A stretch of 64,000 nt of DNA from Lewinellaceae bacterium (GTDB lineage Bacteria; Bacteroidota; Bacteroidia; Chitinophagales; Saprospiraceae): positions 1-64,000 of the forward strand of contig JAHELJ010000010.1 in the NCBI GenBank assembly GCA_024644235.1. Direction: 5' to 3'. The notes beneath the pieces were generated by a model that saw nothing but the letters and a program-made list of their open reading frames with translations, was not told the DNA's origin and did not search any database. Positions 9,362-18,215 of the stretch are shown in pieces. The number at the start of each line of letters is the position of its first letter. Within the stretch, counting starts at the first letter, position 1. A program made the translations under genes and the position numbers.

Positions 9362-9368
9362 AGGAGGG
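9362..9368 (+). promoter_or_regulatory. Strong Shine-Dalgarno before the ECF sigma gene
   Basis: AGGAGGG ends eight bases before the ATG at 9377. A second AGGAGG lies at 9331-9336. Bacteroidota genes rarely carry such sites, so this helps fix the start and is notable in itself. Confidence 0.6.
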
Positions 9369-9376
9369 AAAGCCTG

Positions 9377-9958
9377 ATGAACCCTGAACTGCCTGCTTCA
9401 ATGATAAATCATTTGATCGAGAAGGTCAAAGCTGGTGATGAGAAGGCCTTTAGCCGGCTGGTGGGGATGTGGCATAAGCGCATCTACAATTTTGCCTACC
9501 GGTTTGCTGGCCGCGAAGAGATTGCGGAGGAGGTGGTACAGCAGACTTTCATCCAGGTTTTCCAGAAAGTCAGCCAGCTGAAGGATGTGGCGAGCTTTAA
9601 ACCCTGGCTCTACCGGATCGCTTCCAACTGCTGTAACAACGAAGGCAGGAAGATTAAGAGGCAGCAGAGATTACAGCGTGAACGAGTCGAGACGAGCTGG
9701 GATGATCCGGATACACCCGAAAGCTTGTACCGGCGCAAAGAGCTTAATCAATTGCTACTTGATGTGCTGGGGATGATTCCTGAAGAGCAGCGAACCGTTA
9801 TCATTATGAAGGAATACGAGGGATTAAAATTTAAGGAGATTGCTGATGCGCTGGGAGAATCTCAGAATACGATAAAGTCCAGGATGTACTATGGCTTGGA
9901 TGCGATGCGAAAAATATTATCAAACAGAAATTTAAGTAAGGAGATTTATTATGAATGA
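9377..9958 (+). CDS. ECF-type RNA polymerase sigma factor
   Basis: A 193-residue sigma-70 family protein of the extracytoplasmic-function group. Region 2 spans about residues 15-85 (AFSRLVGMWHKRIYNFAYRFAGREEIAEEVVQQTF), with region 4 at the C-terminus (PEEQRTVIIMKEYEGLKFKEIADALGESQNTIKSRMYYGL). It directs RNA polymerase to stress- or envelope-response promoters. The ATG at 9377 is chosen because AGGAGGG lies at 9362-9368 with good spacing; an upstream TTG at 9326 is weaker. It overlaps the next gene by eight bases, a coupling typical of sigma/anti-sigma pairs. Confidence 0.93.
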   Translation: MNPELPASMINHLIEKVKAGDEKAFSRLVGMWHKRIYNFAYRFAGREEIAEEVVQQTFIQVFQKVSQLKDVASFKPWLYRIASNCCNNEGRKIKRQQRLQRERVETSWDDPDTPESLYRRKELNQLLLDVLGMIPEEQRTVIIMKEYEGLKFKEIADALGESQNTIKSRMYYGLDAMRKILSNRNLSKEIYYE

Positions 9959-10685
9959 GAGGAATTGGATCGATTATCTATATGGCGAGATGACCGAAGA
10001 GGAAACCCGAAATTTTGAAGAAGAGATCGGTGGCAATAGTTCAGCGAAGGATGAGTTGGATTCATTCCGAAGGGTAAGATTCTTGTTGCACCAGCATGAA
10101 GATGTGCCGCCCACTGGTAATCCTTTGGTAGTGGTTAAACGTTCTGCCATTTGGTCGAAGTGGATGGGCATTGCTGCCTCATTGCTGGTCCTACTGGTCG
10201 CAGGAAAGTTGCTCAACGTGCAGGCATCGGCTGGGCAGGGTTCGTTTCACCTGAGTTTTGGTGAAAGCACCCCCAGACAGGAGGTATCACCTCAGCTCCT
10301 TGCCAAGCTTGATCAACAACGACAGGAGTGGCAGACTGGGCTGGCCAGTTTGAGAAATGATCTGGACCAGGCGGTAGTGAACCTCCAGTCCAAACCTTCT
10401 GACCAACCAAGAACCCGGTTTGCTGAATATCAATTCGTAGAATCAGCTCTTCACGATCTGCAAGGACAGAATCAGAAAATGGCTGATGATCTGATCGAAA
10501 ATTTACGAAGGGAACAAAACGAGAACACGCAGGTGCTGGTGGACAACCTGCTAAGATATTGGGATGAGCAAAGGAAAGCTGACCTGCAATTGGTTAATGA
10601 TGGACTGCAAAATCTGGCAGAGAGCATACAATTGAGTAGCGACACTTATGCACAATTAATTCAACAACCAATCGAAAATTATTAA
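9951..10685 (+). CDS. Predicted membrane anti-sigma factor with periplasmic coiled coil
   Basis: This 244-residue protein begins with NWIDYLYGEMTEEETRNFEEEI, the helical opening common to anti-sigma factors of Bacteroidota. It has one transmembrane helix at about residues 71-88 (WMGIAASLLVLLVAGKLL), and the rest is a long glutamine- and glutamate-rich helical or coiled-coil domain (about 105-240). The zinc HxxxCxxC motif of ZAS anti-sigma factors is absent. The start overlaps the sigma gene by eight bases (ATGAATGA). By position and layout it should hold the sigma factor at the inner membrane and sense the periplasm with its coiled coil. This role is inference. Confidence 0.72.
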   Translation: MNERNWIDYLYGEMTEEETRNFEEEIGGNSSAKDELDSFRRVRFLLHQHEDVPPTGNPLVVVKRSAIWSKWMGIAASLLVLLVAGKLLNVQASAGQGSFHLSFGESTPRQEVSPQLLAKLDQQRQEWQTGLASLRNDLDQAVVNLQSKPSDQPRTRFAEYQFVESALHDLQGQNQKMADDLIENLRREQNENTQVLVDNLLRYWDEQRKADLQLVNDGLQNLAESIQLSSDTYAQLIQQPIENY

Positions 10686-10688
10686 ACT

Positions 10689-11762
10689 ATGAAATTCATA
10701 TTTACATATCTGATTCTGCTGGTGCCTGGTCTGTGTCTGGCTCAAACTGTCGACATGGGCAAGATGGACAAAGACATCGAGGTAGCAGAAAATATTCTTG
10801 CCACTTTGCTCGAGCAGGGTTCGGATCAGCGTTTTATGATGGGCCGAAATGAAGTGGAGGGATCCTACAAAGAAAACTATGGAGTGGTTTTTACCGTTCC
10901 CAGTAACAGATTTCACTTTGCGTTCGTTGCACCGGGTGGAAAAAATAAAGACAAAAGTGTAGTCGTTGCACCCGAAGTAGGCGACACTGAAGGACAAGAA
11001 GGCGAAGGTCAAGCTGTGCTGAAGGACGCGTTTGTATCTTTTCTCACTGACTATGGTCATTTGATCAGCCAACTGCAGGCATCGGATAGAATACTGGTGA
11101 AAACGGAGCAAAGCGGTGGTGGTCATGGCCGCAGAGCAGCGGTTGCTGCTGGTAACTGGGGTGGCAAGCACAGTACTTACTTGAGTGCCGAAGTGAAGAA
11201 AAGTGATCTTACGGCATTCGAAAAAGGTTCGATGTCGAAGGAGGATTTGATTAAAGCGATCACGATCAACGAGTCGGTCATGGATATCTCAGAAGAGCCT
11301 CAGATAGAAGTTTTTGCCGCCATGCTCGAAAGGCTTTATGATACTGATTTATCTTCCACCTATTATATGTCCAGCCAGCCCTCGTTCGAGCGAATGAAAG
11401 ATTTTGGGCTGACCTATTACTTGAAGGTCTACTCCAGCTATGTGGAAGGAGATGAATACTATATGCCAACAATCAATCGACGGAATGTTTCACGTGAGGA
11501 GCGACAGGAGATTGTGCAGGGAATGTATCCTAAATTTGTTGAAGGCGTGAAGGAAAATATATTGGAATATGGGCATATCCTGAAGAATGTCAAGCCTGAT
11601 GAAATGTTGGTACTTGACATTAAGCTAACTCAATGTGATGGATGCTCAATGCCAAAGCAGATTGAGATCTCCACCAAGAAGTCGACAATCGATGACTATC
11701 GCAGTGGACGGATGAGTAAGGACGAAGCGATTGCCGCCATTACCGTCAAGGATGTAAACTGA
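10689..11762 (+). CDS. Uncharacterised exported protein, third gene of ECF operon, internally duplicated
   Basis: A 357-residue protein with a clear signal peptide (MKFIFTYLILLVPGLCLAQ) and no family I recognise. It consists of two related halves. The first ends in FEKGSMSKEDLIKAIT (residues 177-192) and the second in YRSGRMSKDEAIAAIT (337-352), exactly 160 residues apart. Matching hydrophobic stretches precede each (YGVVFTVPSNRF and FGLTYYLKVYSSY; FLTDYGHLISQL and NILEYGHILKNV). It follows the anti-sigma gene by three bases and ends just before a strong terminator, so it belongs to the operon. It is probably a periplasmic effector or a co-sensor of the sigma system. Confidence 0.8.
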   Translation: MKFIFTYLILLVPGLCLAQTVDMGKMDKDIEVAENILATLLEQGSDQRFMMGRNEVEGSYKENYGVVFTVPSNRFHFAFVAPGGKNKDKSVVVAPEVGDTEGQEGEGQAVLKDAFVSFLTDYGHLISQLQASDRILVKTEQSGGGHGRRAAVAAGNWGGKHSTYLSAEVKKSDLTAFEKGSMSKEDLIKAITINESVMDISEEPQIEVFAAMLERLYDTDLSSTYYMSSQPSFERMKDFGLTYYLKVYSSYVEGDEYYMPTINRRNVSREERQEIVQGMYPKFVEGVKENILEYGHILKNVKPDEMLVLDIKLTQCDGCSMPKQIEISTKKSTIDDYRSGRMSKDEAIAAITVKDVN

Positions 11763-11792
11763 CAAGATTCTTTCATAAATAAGTACTTGATG

Positions 11793-11820
11793 ACAGGTCC
11801 ATATCGGGCCTGTTTTTTTT
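11793..11820 (+). terminator. Rho-independent terminator of the ECF operon
   Basis: The arms ACAGGTCC (11793-11800) and GGGCCTGT (11806-11813) pair over eight positions with one G-U, with a five-base loop ATATC, followed by a run of Ts to 11820. It lies about 30 bases after the stop at 11762 and marks the operon end. Confidence 0.85.
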
Positions 11821-11893
11821 ATCTAATTTTGAAATTGATTTGTGGTTTGATCTGGATTGACAGATAAATGACAGAAAGAGTCGGAATTGCATT

Positions 11894-11901
11894 TATTTTT
11901 G
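11894..11901 (+). promoter_or_regulatory. Candidate hemA -7 element
   Basis: TATTTTTG matches TAnnTTTG exactly, 13 bases before the hemA ATG, implying a very short leader. No TTG stands at the expected -33 spacing. Confidence 0.35.
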
Positions 11902-11914
11902 CCTGGTACGCAAG

Positions 11915-13108
11915 ATGTTGTCAAATTTCAAGATACTGACTGTTACACATAAGCAGGTTGATCTTGCTGACTTGCCATCTTACCAATTGTCTGGGGGTGA
12001 TGAGCGGGAGCATTTGCAACTTGGAGAACTTCAGAAAGCTCTGGCTTGTGAGGAGTTGTACTACTTGAATACCTGCAACCGGGTACTATACCTCATTATT
12101 ACCGATCGGGTGATTTCAGATCAACACCTGGAGATTCTCTTTCCCCGGGGTGAAAAAGATAAAATATCTTTCTTTCAGGGAGAAGATGCTGTTCTGCATT
12201 TATTTGAGGTAGCTTCTTCCATTCATTCGTTAGTATTGGGAGAAAGAGAAATTCTGAAACAGATCAGAGATGCATATGATAAGCAGTTTGCTTGGGGAAT
12301 TGCCGGTGACAATATTCGCCTATTGATTCAACGTACCGTGCGTACTGCTAAGAAGATTTATTCGGATACCCGTATTGCAGAAAGACCTGTTTCGGTTGTA
12401 TCACTGGCAGTGAAACGCCTACTTCAGTTCAATCTATCGAAAGATGCAAACTTTGTGCTGCTGGGAGCAGGAGACACGATTGCCCTGTTGCTGAAGCACC
12501 TAAAGAAGAAGGGTTTCTCAAATTTTCACATCTATAACCGGACTTTAGAAAGAGCAGAAAATCTGGCAGCTTCTTTGGGAGGAGCTTATAGTCCCTTGAG
12601 TGACTTAGCCAGTCATGAAGCTGCATTTGATTGTCTGATCGCAGGCACAGGGTCTGACAGGCCATTGGTGACCAGTGAGATCTTGGATAAACTGGCTAAT
12701 GGTACCGGGCATGAGAAAGTGTGGATGGATCTTAGCGTTCCGAACAATCTTAGTCCGGAAGTCCGCGAAACCTATCCCGATCGATATGTCGGGATCGATT
12801 CACTGAAGAAAGAGGCTACTGAAAACATGAAGGCGAGGAAATCGGAAATTGATAAAGTAAATCGGATTTTGCTCGATGCCGTAGAAGCCTTTCAGCAACT
12901 GTTCTATCGTAGAAGGGTAGAAAGGGCATTTACTCAAATACCAGCTGAGATCAAGTCTATCAAGCGAAAAGCTATTTCTGAGGTTTTTCGAAAAGACCTG
13001 GATACCCTGGATCCTAAAGCCAAGGACGTCGTGGAGAAGATGATGGACTACATGGAAAAGAAGTGTATCAGCGTCCCTATGAAGGCAGCCAAAAAAGCTT
13101 TGATCTGA
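11915..13108 (+). CDS. hemA: Glutamyl-tRNA reductase
   Basis: This enzyme reduces glutamyl-tRNA to glutamate-1-semialdehyde with NADPH, the first step of tetrapyrrole synthesis by the C5 route. The catalytic cysteine is C54 in YLNTCNR. SSIHSLVLGEREILKQI is the conserved substrate-domain motif, and GAGDTIALLLKHLKKKG is the NADPH-binding Rossmann turn. A C-terminal helical dimerisation domain follows. At 397 residues it is slightly shorter than the common 410-430. No other heme gene is adjacent. It stands as its own transcription unit after a terminator. Confidence 0.94.
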   Translation: MLSNFKILTVTHKQVDLADLPSYQLSGGDEREHLQLGELQKALACEELYYLNTCNRVLYLIITDRVISDQHLEILFPRGEKDKISFFQGEDAVLHLFEVASSIHSLVLGEREILKQIRDAYDKQFAWGIAGDNIRLLIQRTVRTAKKIYSDTRIAERPVSVVSLAVKRLLQFNLSKDANFVLLGAGDTIALLLKHLKKKGFSNFHIYNRTLERAENLAASLGGAYSPLSDLASHEAAFDCLIAGTGSDRPLVTSEILDKLANGTGHEKVWMDLSVPNNLSPEVRETYPDRYVGIDSLKKEATENMKARKSEIDKVNRILLDAVEAFQQLFYRRRVERAFTQIPAEIKSIKRKAISEVFRKDLDTLDPKAKDVVEKMMDYMEKKCISVPMKAAKKALI

Positions 13109-13185
13109 AAATTCACCTTCGTGATCTGATTTTTCGCTACTCTAAGATTTTCCCTTTAACTTTATTTCTGCCAAATATTATCTAG

Positions 13186-14070
13186 ATGAAAAAGCTGACT
13201 ATTATCGTTGGGCTGCTGTATACCCTTTCAGCCACTGCTCAGAACATGGACGACGTGCAAATCAATGCTACCCAAGTTGCTGGTAACATTTATATGCTGG
13301 AGGGATCCGGGGGCAATATCGGCCTTTCAGTGGGTGACGATGGCAATCTGATGATCGACAGCCAGTTTGGACCCCTCAGCGAGAAAATCAGGAAGGCCAT
13401 CATAGAAATCAATGATGCTCCGATCAAATACCTGGTAAATACTCACTGGCATGGAGACCATGTGGGAGGGAATGAAAATTTTGCTAATCGCGGTTCAGTG
13501 ATAATAGCTCACGAAAATGTGTTGGAGCGTATGAGTACAACTCAGCTCATGAGAGCTTTCAGCAGAGAAGTTCCACCAGCACCGGAAGCAGCGCGCCCGG
13601 CAATTACATTTTCTGATGACCTAGGGATTCGCTTCAATGGAGAACATATCATGGTGATCCATGTAGACGATGCCCATACCGATACTGACGCTTTCATCTA
13701 TTTTCCGGAGACCGATGTTCTACATATGGGAGACTGCTATTTTCAAGGTCGATATCCTTTCATAGATCTATCCTCGGGTGGATCAATTGACGGCATGATT
13801 GCTGCGGCAAATACTGCCATTTTTCTTACTGGCCCCGACACGAAAATCATACCGGGTCATGGACCACTTAGCAACAAAGAAGAGTTGATTGAGTACAGGG
13901 ATGTCATGCAATCCATAAGAGATAAGGTCAAGGCTGCAATCAAAGCAGGCAAAAGCCTGGACGAGATCAAAGCCATGAAACCAGGAAAGGAAACGGATGA
14001 AGAATGGGGCTCAGGATTTATCAATGCCGATACTTTCCTTGATATTGTATACACCAGTCTGACAATGTAA
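13186..14070 (+). CDS. Exported metallo-beta-lactamase-fold hydrolase
   Basis: A 294-residue protein with a signal peptide (MKKLTIIVGLLYTLSATAQ) and the MBL zinc motif THWHGDH (H87, H89, D91, H92). Later metal ligands lie in VDDAHTDTD, MGDCYF and PGHGPLS. It should be a periplasmic binuclear-zinc hydrolase. The family covers B3-like lactamases, lactonases, thiol and ester hydrolases, and the substrate cannot be told here; VDDAHTDTDAFIYFPETDVLHMGDCYF resembles the generic environmental MBL group rather than a proven carbapenemase. It follows hemA by 77 bp with no obvious functional link. Confidence 0.88.
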   Translation: MKKLTIIVGLLYTLSATAQNMDDVQINATQVAGNIYMLEGSGGNIGLSVGDDGNLMIDSQFGPLSEKIRKAIIEINDAPIKYLVNTHWHGDHVGGNENFANRGSVIIAHENVLERMSTTQLMRAFSREVPPAPEAARPAITFSDDLGIRFNGEHIMVIHVDDAHTDTDAFIYFPETDVLHMGDCYFQGRYPFIDLSSGGSIDGMIAAANTAIFLTGPDTKIIPGHGPLSNKEELIEYRDVMQSIRDKVKAAIKAGKSLDEIKAMKPGKETDEEWGSGFINADTFLDIVYTSLTM

Positions 14071-14135
14071 CCGAATATCGATTTCCTTCGAGATCACATT
14101 GTTAGCAGATAGCTTTTTATCTGAAAGTCTCTTAC

Positions 14136-14143
14136 TATATTTG
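14136..14143 (+). promoter_or_regulatory. Candidate -7 element before the YifB gene
   Basis: TATATTTG, an exact TAnnTTTG match, ends 32 bases before the chosen ATG at 14176. No TTG at the expected -33 distance. Confidence 0.4.
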
Positions 14144-14175
14144 GAATCCTGCTTTTGAACATAGCAGAGACCCGA

Positions 14176-15732
14176 ATGCTTGTAAAAACCTACGCCAGTA
14201 CTGTCCAGGGTGTCGATGCCCAAACGATTGTGGTTGAAGTCAACTCCGGTGGAACGGTACCTGCCGGCAAAAACTATTACTTCTTGGTCGGCCTGCCCGA
14301 TAATGCCGTGAAGGAAGGATTTCGCCGGATAGAAGCAGCCCTCAAGAATGTTGGCTGCCGGATGCCACGGATCAAGTTAGTGGTTAATCTCGCTCCTGCT
14401 GATATTCGAAAAGAAGGCTCTGCCTATGATCTCCCGATCGCTCTGGGAGTTCTGGCTAGCACCGGACAGATCAATGCAGATAGGCTGGCTGACTATGTGA
14501 TCATGGGAGAGCTTGCCCTTGATGGCCAGGTGCGACCCATCAAAGGTGCACTTCCGATAGCAATCCAAGCACGAAAGGAAAAATTTAAAGGTATGATCGT
14601 GCCGAAAGTAAACGCCCGGGAAGCGGCAATCGTCAACGATCTGGATGTTTTTGGAATTGACAATCTTTCTGAAGCTATTGCTTTTTTCAACGGTGAAGAT
14701 TCATTGAAACCAGTGGAAGTGGATACCAGAGATGAATTCCAAATCCACAGCAATGAGTATGAGGTTGATTTTTCGGATGTGAAAGGGCAGGAAAATATTA
14801 AAAGAGCATTGACTCTGGCCGCCGCTGGAGGACATAATGTTATCCTTATCGGTCCACCGGGAGCAGGCAAGACAATGCTTGCCCGGCGACTACCTACCAT
14901 ATTGCCGCCCATGGATCTGAGAGAAGCATTGGAAACGACAAAGATCCATTCGGTAGCCGGAATTTTGCCACCTGACTCCTCCTTGATTTCGATACGACCA
15001 TTTCGATCTCCACATCATACCATCAGCGACGTAGCCCTGGTAGGAGGGGGCTCACATCCCAGTCCAGGAGAAATTTCACTATCGCACAACGGCGTTTTGT
15101 TCCTTGATGAATTACCTGAATTCAAACGAACGGTCTTGGAAGTAATGCGCCAGCCGCTAGAAGAACGTAGAATTACTATTTCACGAGCTAAGGTGACCGT
15201 AGACTATCCGGCTAGTTTCATATTAGTGGCATCTATGAACCCTTGTCCCTGTGGATACTATAATCATCCGGAGAAGGAGTGTGTCTGTGCTCCTGGCATT
15301 ATCAAACGCTATTTGAACAAGATCTCCGGGCCTCTGCTCGACCGGATCGACATCCATGTAGAAGTCACACCTGTATCGTATGATCAGCTGTCAAACGACA
15401 ACCAGGTGGAAGAGAGCAGCGTCAGTATTATTGAGAGAGTAGTGAAGGCCCGTGAAATTCAGTTGAATCGATTCAAAGAAAGAGGGGATATCTTCTTCAA
15501 CGCTCAGATGAGTAGCAAAATGGTCCATGAAATCTGCCAAATCTCTCAGGCTGGCAAGACTTTGCTGAGGACTGCTATGGAGAAGCTACAGCTTTCTGCC
15601 CGTGCCTACGATCGCATTCTCAAGGTGTCGCGAACAGCTGCAGATCTGGCTGGCAGTGCCGACATCAAAATTGAACATTTGGCTGAGGCCATCCAGCTGC
15701 GCAGTCTGGACCGGGACAGTTGGGCAGAATAG
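14176..15732 (+). CDS. YifB/ComM-family Mg-chelatase-like AAA+ ATPase
   Basis: A 518-residue ATPase. An N-terminal Lon-protease-like ChlI domain (about residues 20-140, TIVVEVNSGGTVPAGKNYYFLVGLPD) is followed by the AAA+ module with Walker A GPPGAGKTM and Walker B LFLDELPEF. A cysteine-bearing loop (NPCPCGYYNHPEKECVC) and a C-terminal helical domain complete it. ComM is a helicase that extends branch migration during natural transformation and recombination in Gram-negative bacteria; Bacteroidota carry this YifB relative widely. The ATG at 14176 (MLVKTYASTVQGV) is chosen; the upstream TTG at 14155 is not supported by the family. Confidence 0.93.
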   Translation: MLVKTYASTVQGVDAQTIVVEVNSGGTVPAGKNYYFLVGLPDNAVKEGFRRIEAALKNVGCRMPRIKLVVNLAPADIRKEGSAYDLPIALGVLASTGQINADRLADYVIMGELALDGQVRPIKGALPIAIQARKEKFKGMIVPKVNAREAAIVNDLDVFGIDNLSEAIAFFNGEDSLKPVEVDTRDEFQIHSNEYEVDFSDVKGQENIKRALTLAAAGGHNVILIGPPGAGKTMLARRLPTILPPMDLREALETTKIHSVAGILPPDSSLISIRPFRSPHHTISDVALVGGGSHPSPGEISLSHNGVLFLDELPEFKRTVLEVMRQPLEERRITISRAKVTVDYPASFILVASMNPCPCGYYNHPEKECVCAPGIIKRYLNKISGPLLDRIDIHVEVTPVSYDQLSNDNQVEESSVSIIERVVKAREIQLNRFKERGDIFFNAQMSSKMVHEICQISQAGKTLLRTAMEKLQLSARAYDRILKVSRTAADLAGSADIKIEHLAEAIQLRSLDRDSWAE

Positions 15733-15740
15733 ACCTGGTG

Positions 15741-16913
15741 CTAGTTCATTCTTTCGATTTTCTCTAGCAAACGACTCGTTTCCGAGTGGTCAATACCAGC
15801 AGCCTGAGCCAGTTCGATAGCTGCCTGGGCAAATTTGCTCGCTTTCTTCTGGTTGCCCAGCTTGTAATAAAGTGCGGCGAGGGTATCATTGTTGTAAGGA
15901 TTGCTGTTTAGAGAGATTGATTTAGCTGCCCACTTCACCGCCCATTTGAGCGCTTTGGGATCGTCTATCTTTTCGTAGAACCCCCAGGCTAATTCATTTA
16001 GCGTACTCCACGACAAAGTGGAATATTTTTTAACAAACGCTCTGGCCAGATCCCGATACTTGTCAAGTCTTCCCCTGTGATCGTAGTAGTTGATCTCGAA
16101 TATTTCGTAGTAGGCACCAGCTTTACTGCTGGGGAAGGTAGTGGTGTATATAGACTTTGCTTCAGTCAGGTCCAGCGTTTCCAGGCTTGAATACAGGTGA
16201 TCTTCGATCATGTTAAGTAACCGCCCATGGACCGTGCCTTCGCCCAAGTGGCGAATAAAAAGGTATCGCTTTTCTACCATGAAATTGTAGTAAGGGTCGT
16301 TGTATTCACGGGCCATCTGAGCGATCAAAGGGATATTGACTGGTGCTGCCCAGTTCGACTGAGTCTCCAGATACGCTTTGCCCACGGTGTAAGCTGAAGT
16401 ATCAGTTGCTTCAAACAGACTCAATGCAAACCTTCGGAGAAAATCAGGCTCACGGTTGCCTTTCTGGTACGATGTCTTGAGTGCTGACAGTTGTTTTTCA
16501 GGGTTCAGGGCATCTTCAGCAAGCTGCAGGAGTTTTTCAGAGGTGTGGTATCCGAGGCCACGGTGTAACAGTGCTCCCTTGGCATCAAGAAATAAGAAGG
16601 TTGGATAAGCACGTACTCGATATAGCTCCGACAACTTAGGACCTTCGCCTTTCTCCATATCAAGCTTGAGATTTATGAAATGGGAGTTGAAGAATTTACC
16701 CACTGCGGTATCACTGAAGACATTCCGGTCCATCATTTTGCAAGGTCCACACCATTCCGCATAGGCGTCCACAAAAATAATTTTGTTTTGATCTGAAGCC
16801 TCTGCCAGGGCTAATTGATAATCGTTATCAATGAAATCGATAGAAAGCTGCTGCTGGGCTTGGCCAACGAGCCAATAAGCAAAGCACGCCAGGAACAAGA
16901 TCTTCTTCACCAT
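15741..16913 (-). CDS. Exported thioredoxin-fold protein with C-terminal TPR region (paralogue 1)
   Basis: The start is ATG 16913 (MVKKILFLACFAYWLVGQAQ), giving a signal peptide and 390 residues. The thioredoxin domain (about 25-145) has EWCGPCK (C55, C58) and the cis-proline region YPTFLFLD. The rest is helical, ending in TPR-like repeats (ALYYKLGNQKKASKFAQAAIELAQ). Such proteins act in the periplasm as thiol reductants or disulphide exchangers; the TPR part may bind a partner. It lies ten bases downstream of a homologous gene (16924-18102), so it is a tandem duplicate in one transcript. Confidence 0.88.
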   Translation of the reverse strand: MVKKILFLACFAYWLVGQAQQQLSIDFIDNDYQLALAEASDQNKIIFVDAYAEWCGPCKMMDRNVFSDTAVGKFFNSHFINLKLDMEKGEGPKLSELYRVRAYPTFLFLDAKGALLHRGLGYHTSEKLLQLAEDALNPEKQLSALKTSYQKGNREPDFLRRFALSLFEATDTSAYTVGKAYLETQSNWAAPVNIPLIAQMAREYNDPYYNFMVEKRYLFIRHLGEGTVHGRLLNMIEDHLYSSLETLDLTEAKSIYTTTFPSSKAGAYYEIFEINYYDHRGRLDKYRDLARAFVKKYSTLSWSTLNELAWGFYEKIDDPKALKWAVKWAAKSISLNSNPYNNDTLAALYYKLGNQKKASKFAQAAIELAQAAGIDHSETSRLLEKIERMN

Positions 16914-16923
16914 TTGGGTTCTA

Positions 16924-18102
16924 CTATGACTTTTGCGTACCTGTCTTATCACCGATGGACTTCAGAAGTTTCTCTATGTGAGGGATTGCTTTGGATTTGT
17001 TTTCTTGTGCCAATTCCAGTGCCCTTTCTGCATGCTTTTGGGCCGAGGCATAATCACTATTCAGGTATTTAACTCGAGCTGCCAGATAGCAGTTTGATTC
17101 GCTTGGTTGGTCTTCGGCAAGCTCTTCGGCCCAATCGTTAGCAGCCTTCATCAACGAAGGATCTGAATTTAGTTTCGAGATAATATTGTTGACGACGGCA
17201 AATTTTTGCTCGTTCCCCAATTTGACATACCCTTTTGCCTGTTTGAGGTATTCGTCAGTCTCTCCCGTGTAAGTATAGTAGGATAGTCGGGCTTCATACT
17301 CAAATTCTTTTGAAACAGCTGGAGCATACCGGTCCACCTTATCTATTGCCTCTTCGAGCAAATCGGCATTGGAGTACTGCATGGCTTTTTGCACTGTTTT
17401 CTTTCCGGCAGAAGCGATTTTCTCAGCCACTACTTCAGATCCAAACAGCGCCTCGATGCCTTTTTGTTCCTTCACCATCAGCGTAAAAATCCGGGAGTCA
17501 ACTTCTGAGGCACCGTGAAACAGAATCCGAAGCTTATGTTCTCCTGACAGATCTGGCTGTGAGCGAAGGTATTCATTGGTCATTTGGATCACAGGCCGAC
17601 CCGCCTTTGCTCTGGCCTCGATGTAGGTGGCCATGAATTCGGGGTCACGCTTGCCATCTTCATATTCTTTATTCATGGAACTTGAGACATCATTCTTTGA
17701 GGCTGCAAATTCGCCCAGTTGAATAAAACGTCCGGCATCCATGCCACCAGTTACCCGATGAACTATTTTGCCGGAGTGGTCCAGGAACAGGAAGGTTGGG
17801 AAAGCATTGACTCGATATTGCCTCTGGAAGTTACGGCCCTCTCCTTTTTCCATGTCAAGCTTCAGATTTATGAAGGCATCATTATATACGGAGCCCACTT
17901 CTTCCAATGGAAAGATATTTCTGGACATACGCTTACAAGGTCCGCACCAGGTTGTGAAAGCATCGACAAAGATCAGTTTGCCGCTCTGTCGAGCTACTTC
18001 CTTGGCTTCATCAAGGGATCCTTGAAAAAACTCGATACCTTGTGCCGCTGCGGTGCTACATAGACAGAAACTAAATACTATCGCAATCCATTTTGAGAAC
18101 AT
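16924..18102 (-). CDS. Exported thioredoxin-fold protein with C-terminal TPR region (paralogue 2)
   Basis: 392 residues with a signal peptide (MFSKWIAIVFSFCLCSTAAAQ). The thioredoxin active site is TWCGPCK (C53, C56), and AFPTFLFLD holds the cis-proline. A long helical domain ends in KYLNSDYASAQKHAERALELAQ, a TPR pattern. It shares INLKLDMEKGEG and the overall layout with the downstream neighbour, so the pair arose by gene duplication. Both keep intact CxxC sites, so both should be redox active; different partners are likely. The promoter should lie in 18103-18215. Confidence 0.88.
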   Translation of the reverse strand: MFSKWIAIVFSFCLCSTAAAQGIEFFQGSLDEAKEVARQSGKLIFVDAFTTWCGPCKRMSRNIFPLEEVGSVYNDAFINLKLDMEKGEGRNFQRQYRVNAFPTFLFLDHSGKIVHRVTGGMDAGRFIQLGEFAASKNDVSSSMNKEYEDGKRDPEFMATYIEARAKAGRPVIQMTNEYLRSQPDLSGEHKLRILFHGASEVDSRIFTLMVKEQKGIEALFGSEVVAEKIASAGKKTVQKAMQYSNADLLEEAIDKVDRYAPAVSKEFEYEARLSYYTYTGETDEYLKQAKGYVKLGNEQKFAVVNNIISKLNSDPSLMKAANDWAEELAEDQPSESNCYLAARVKYLNSDYASAQKHAERALELAQENKSKAIPHIEKLLKSIGDKTGTQKS

Positions 18103-18215
18103 AGCGTTTTGTTGTTTTATGCTAAGTTAACGAAATACCGCAGGGAAAGTGTTGTGTGATTATTAGCATTCTCTCGGCTTTTAAACCTTTTATTAACTTT
18201 TCGGTCAAATAGACT

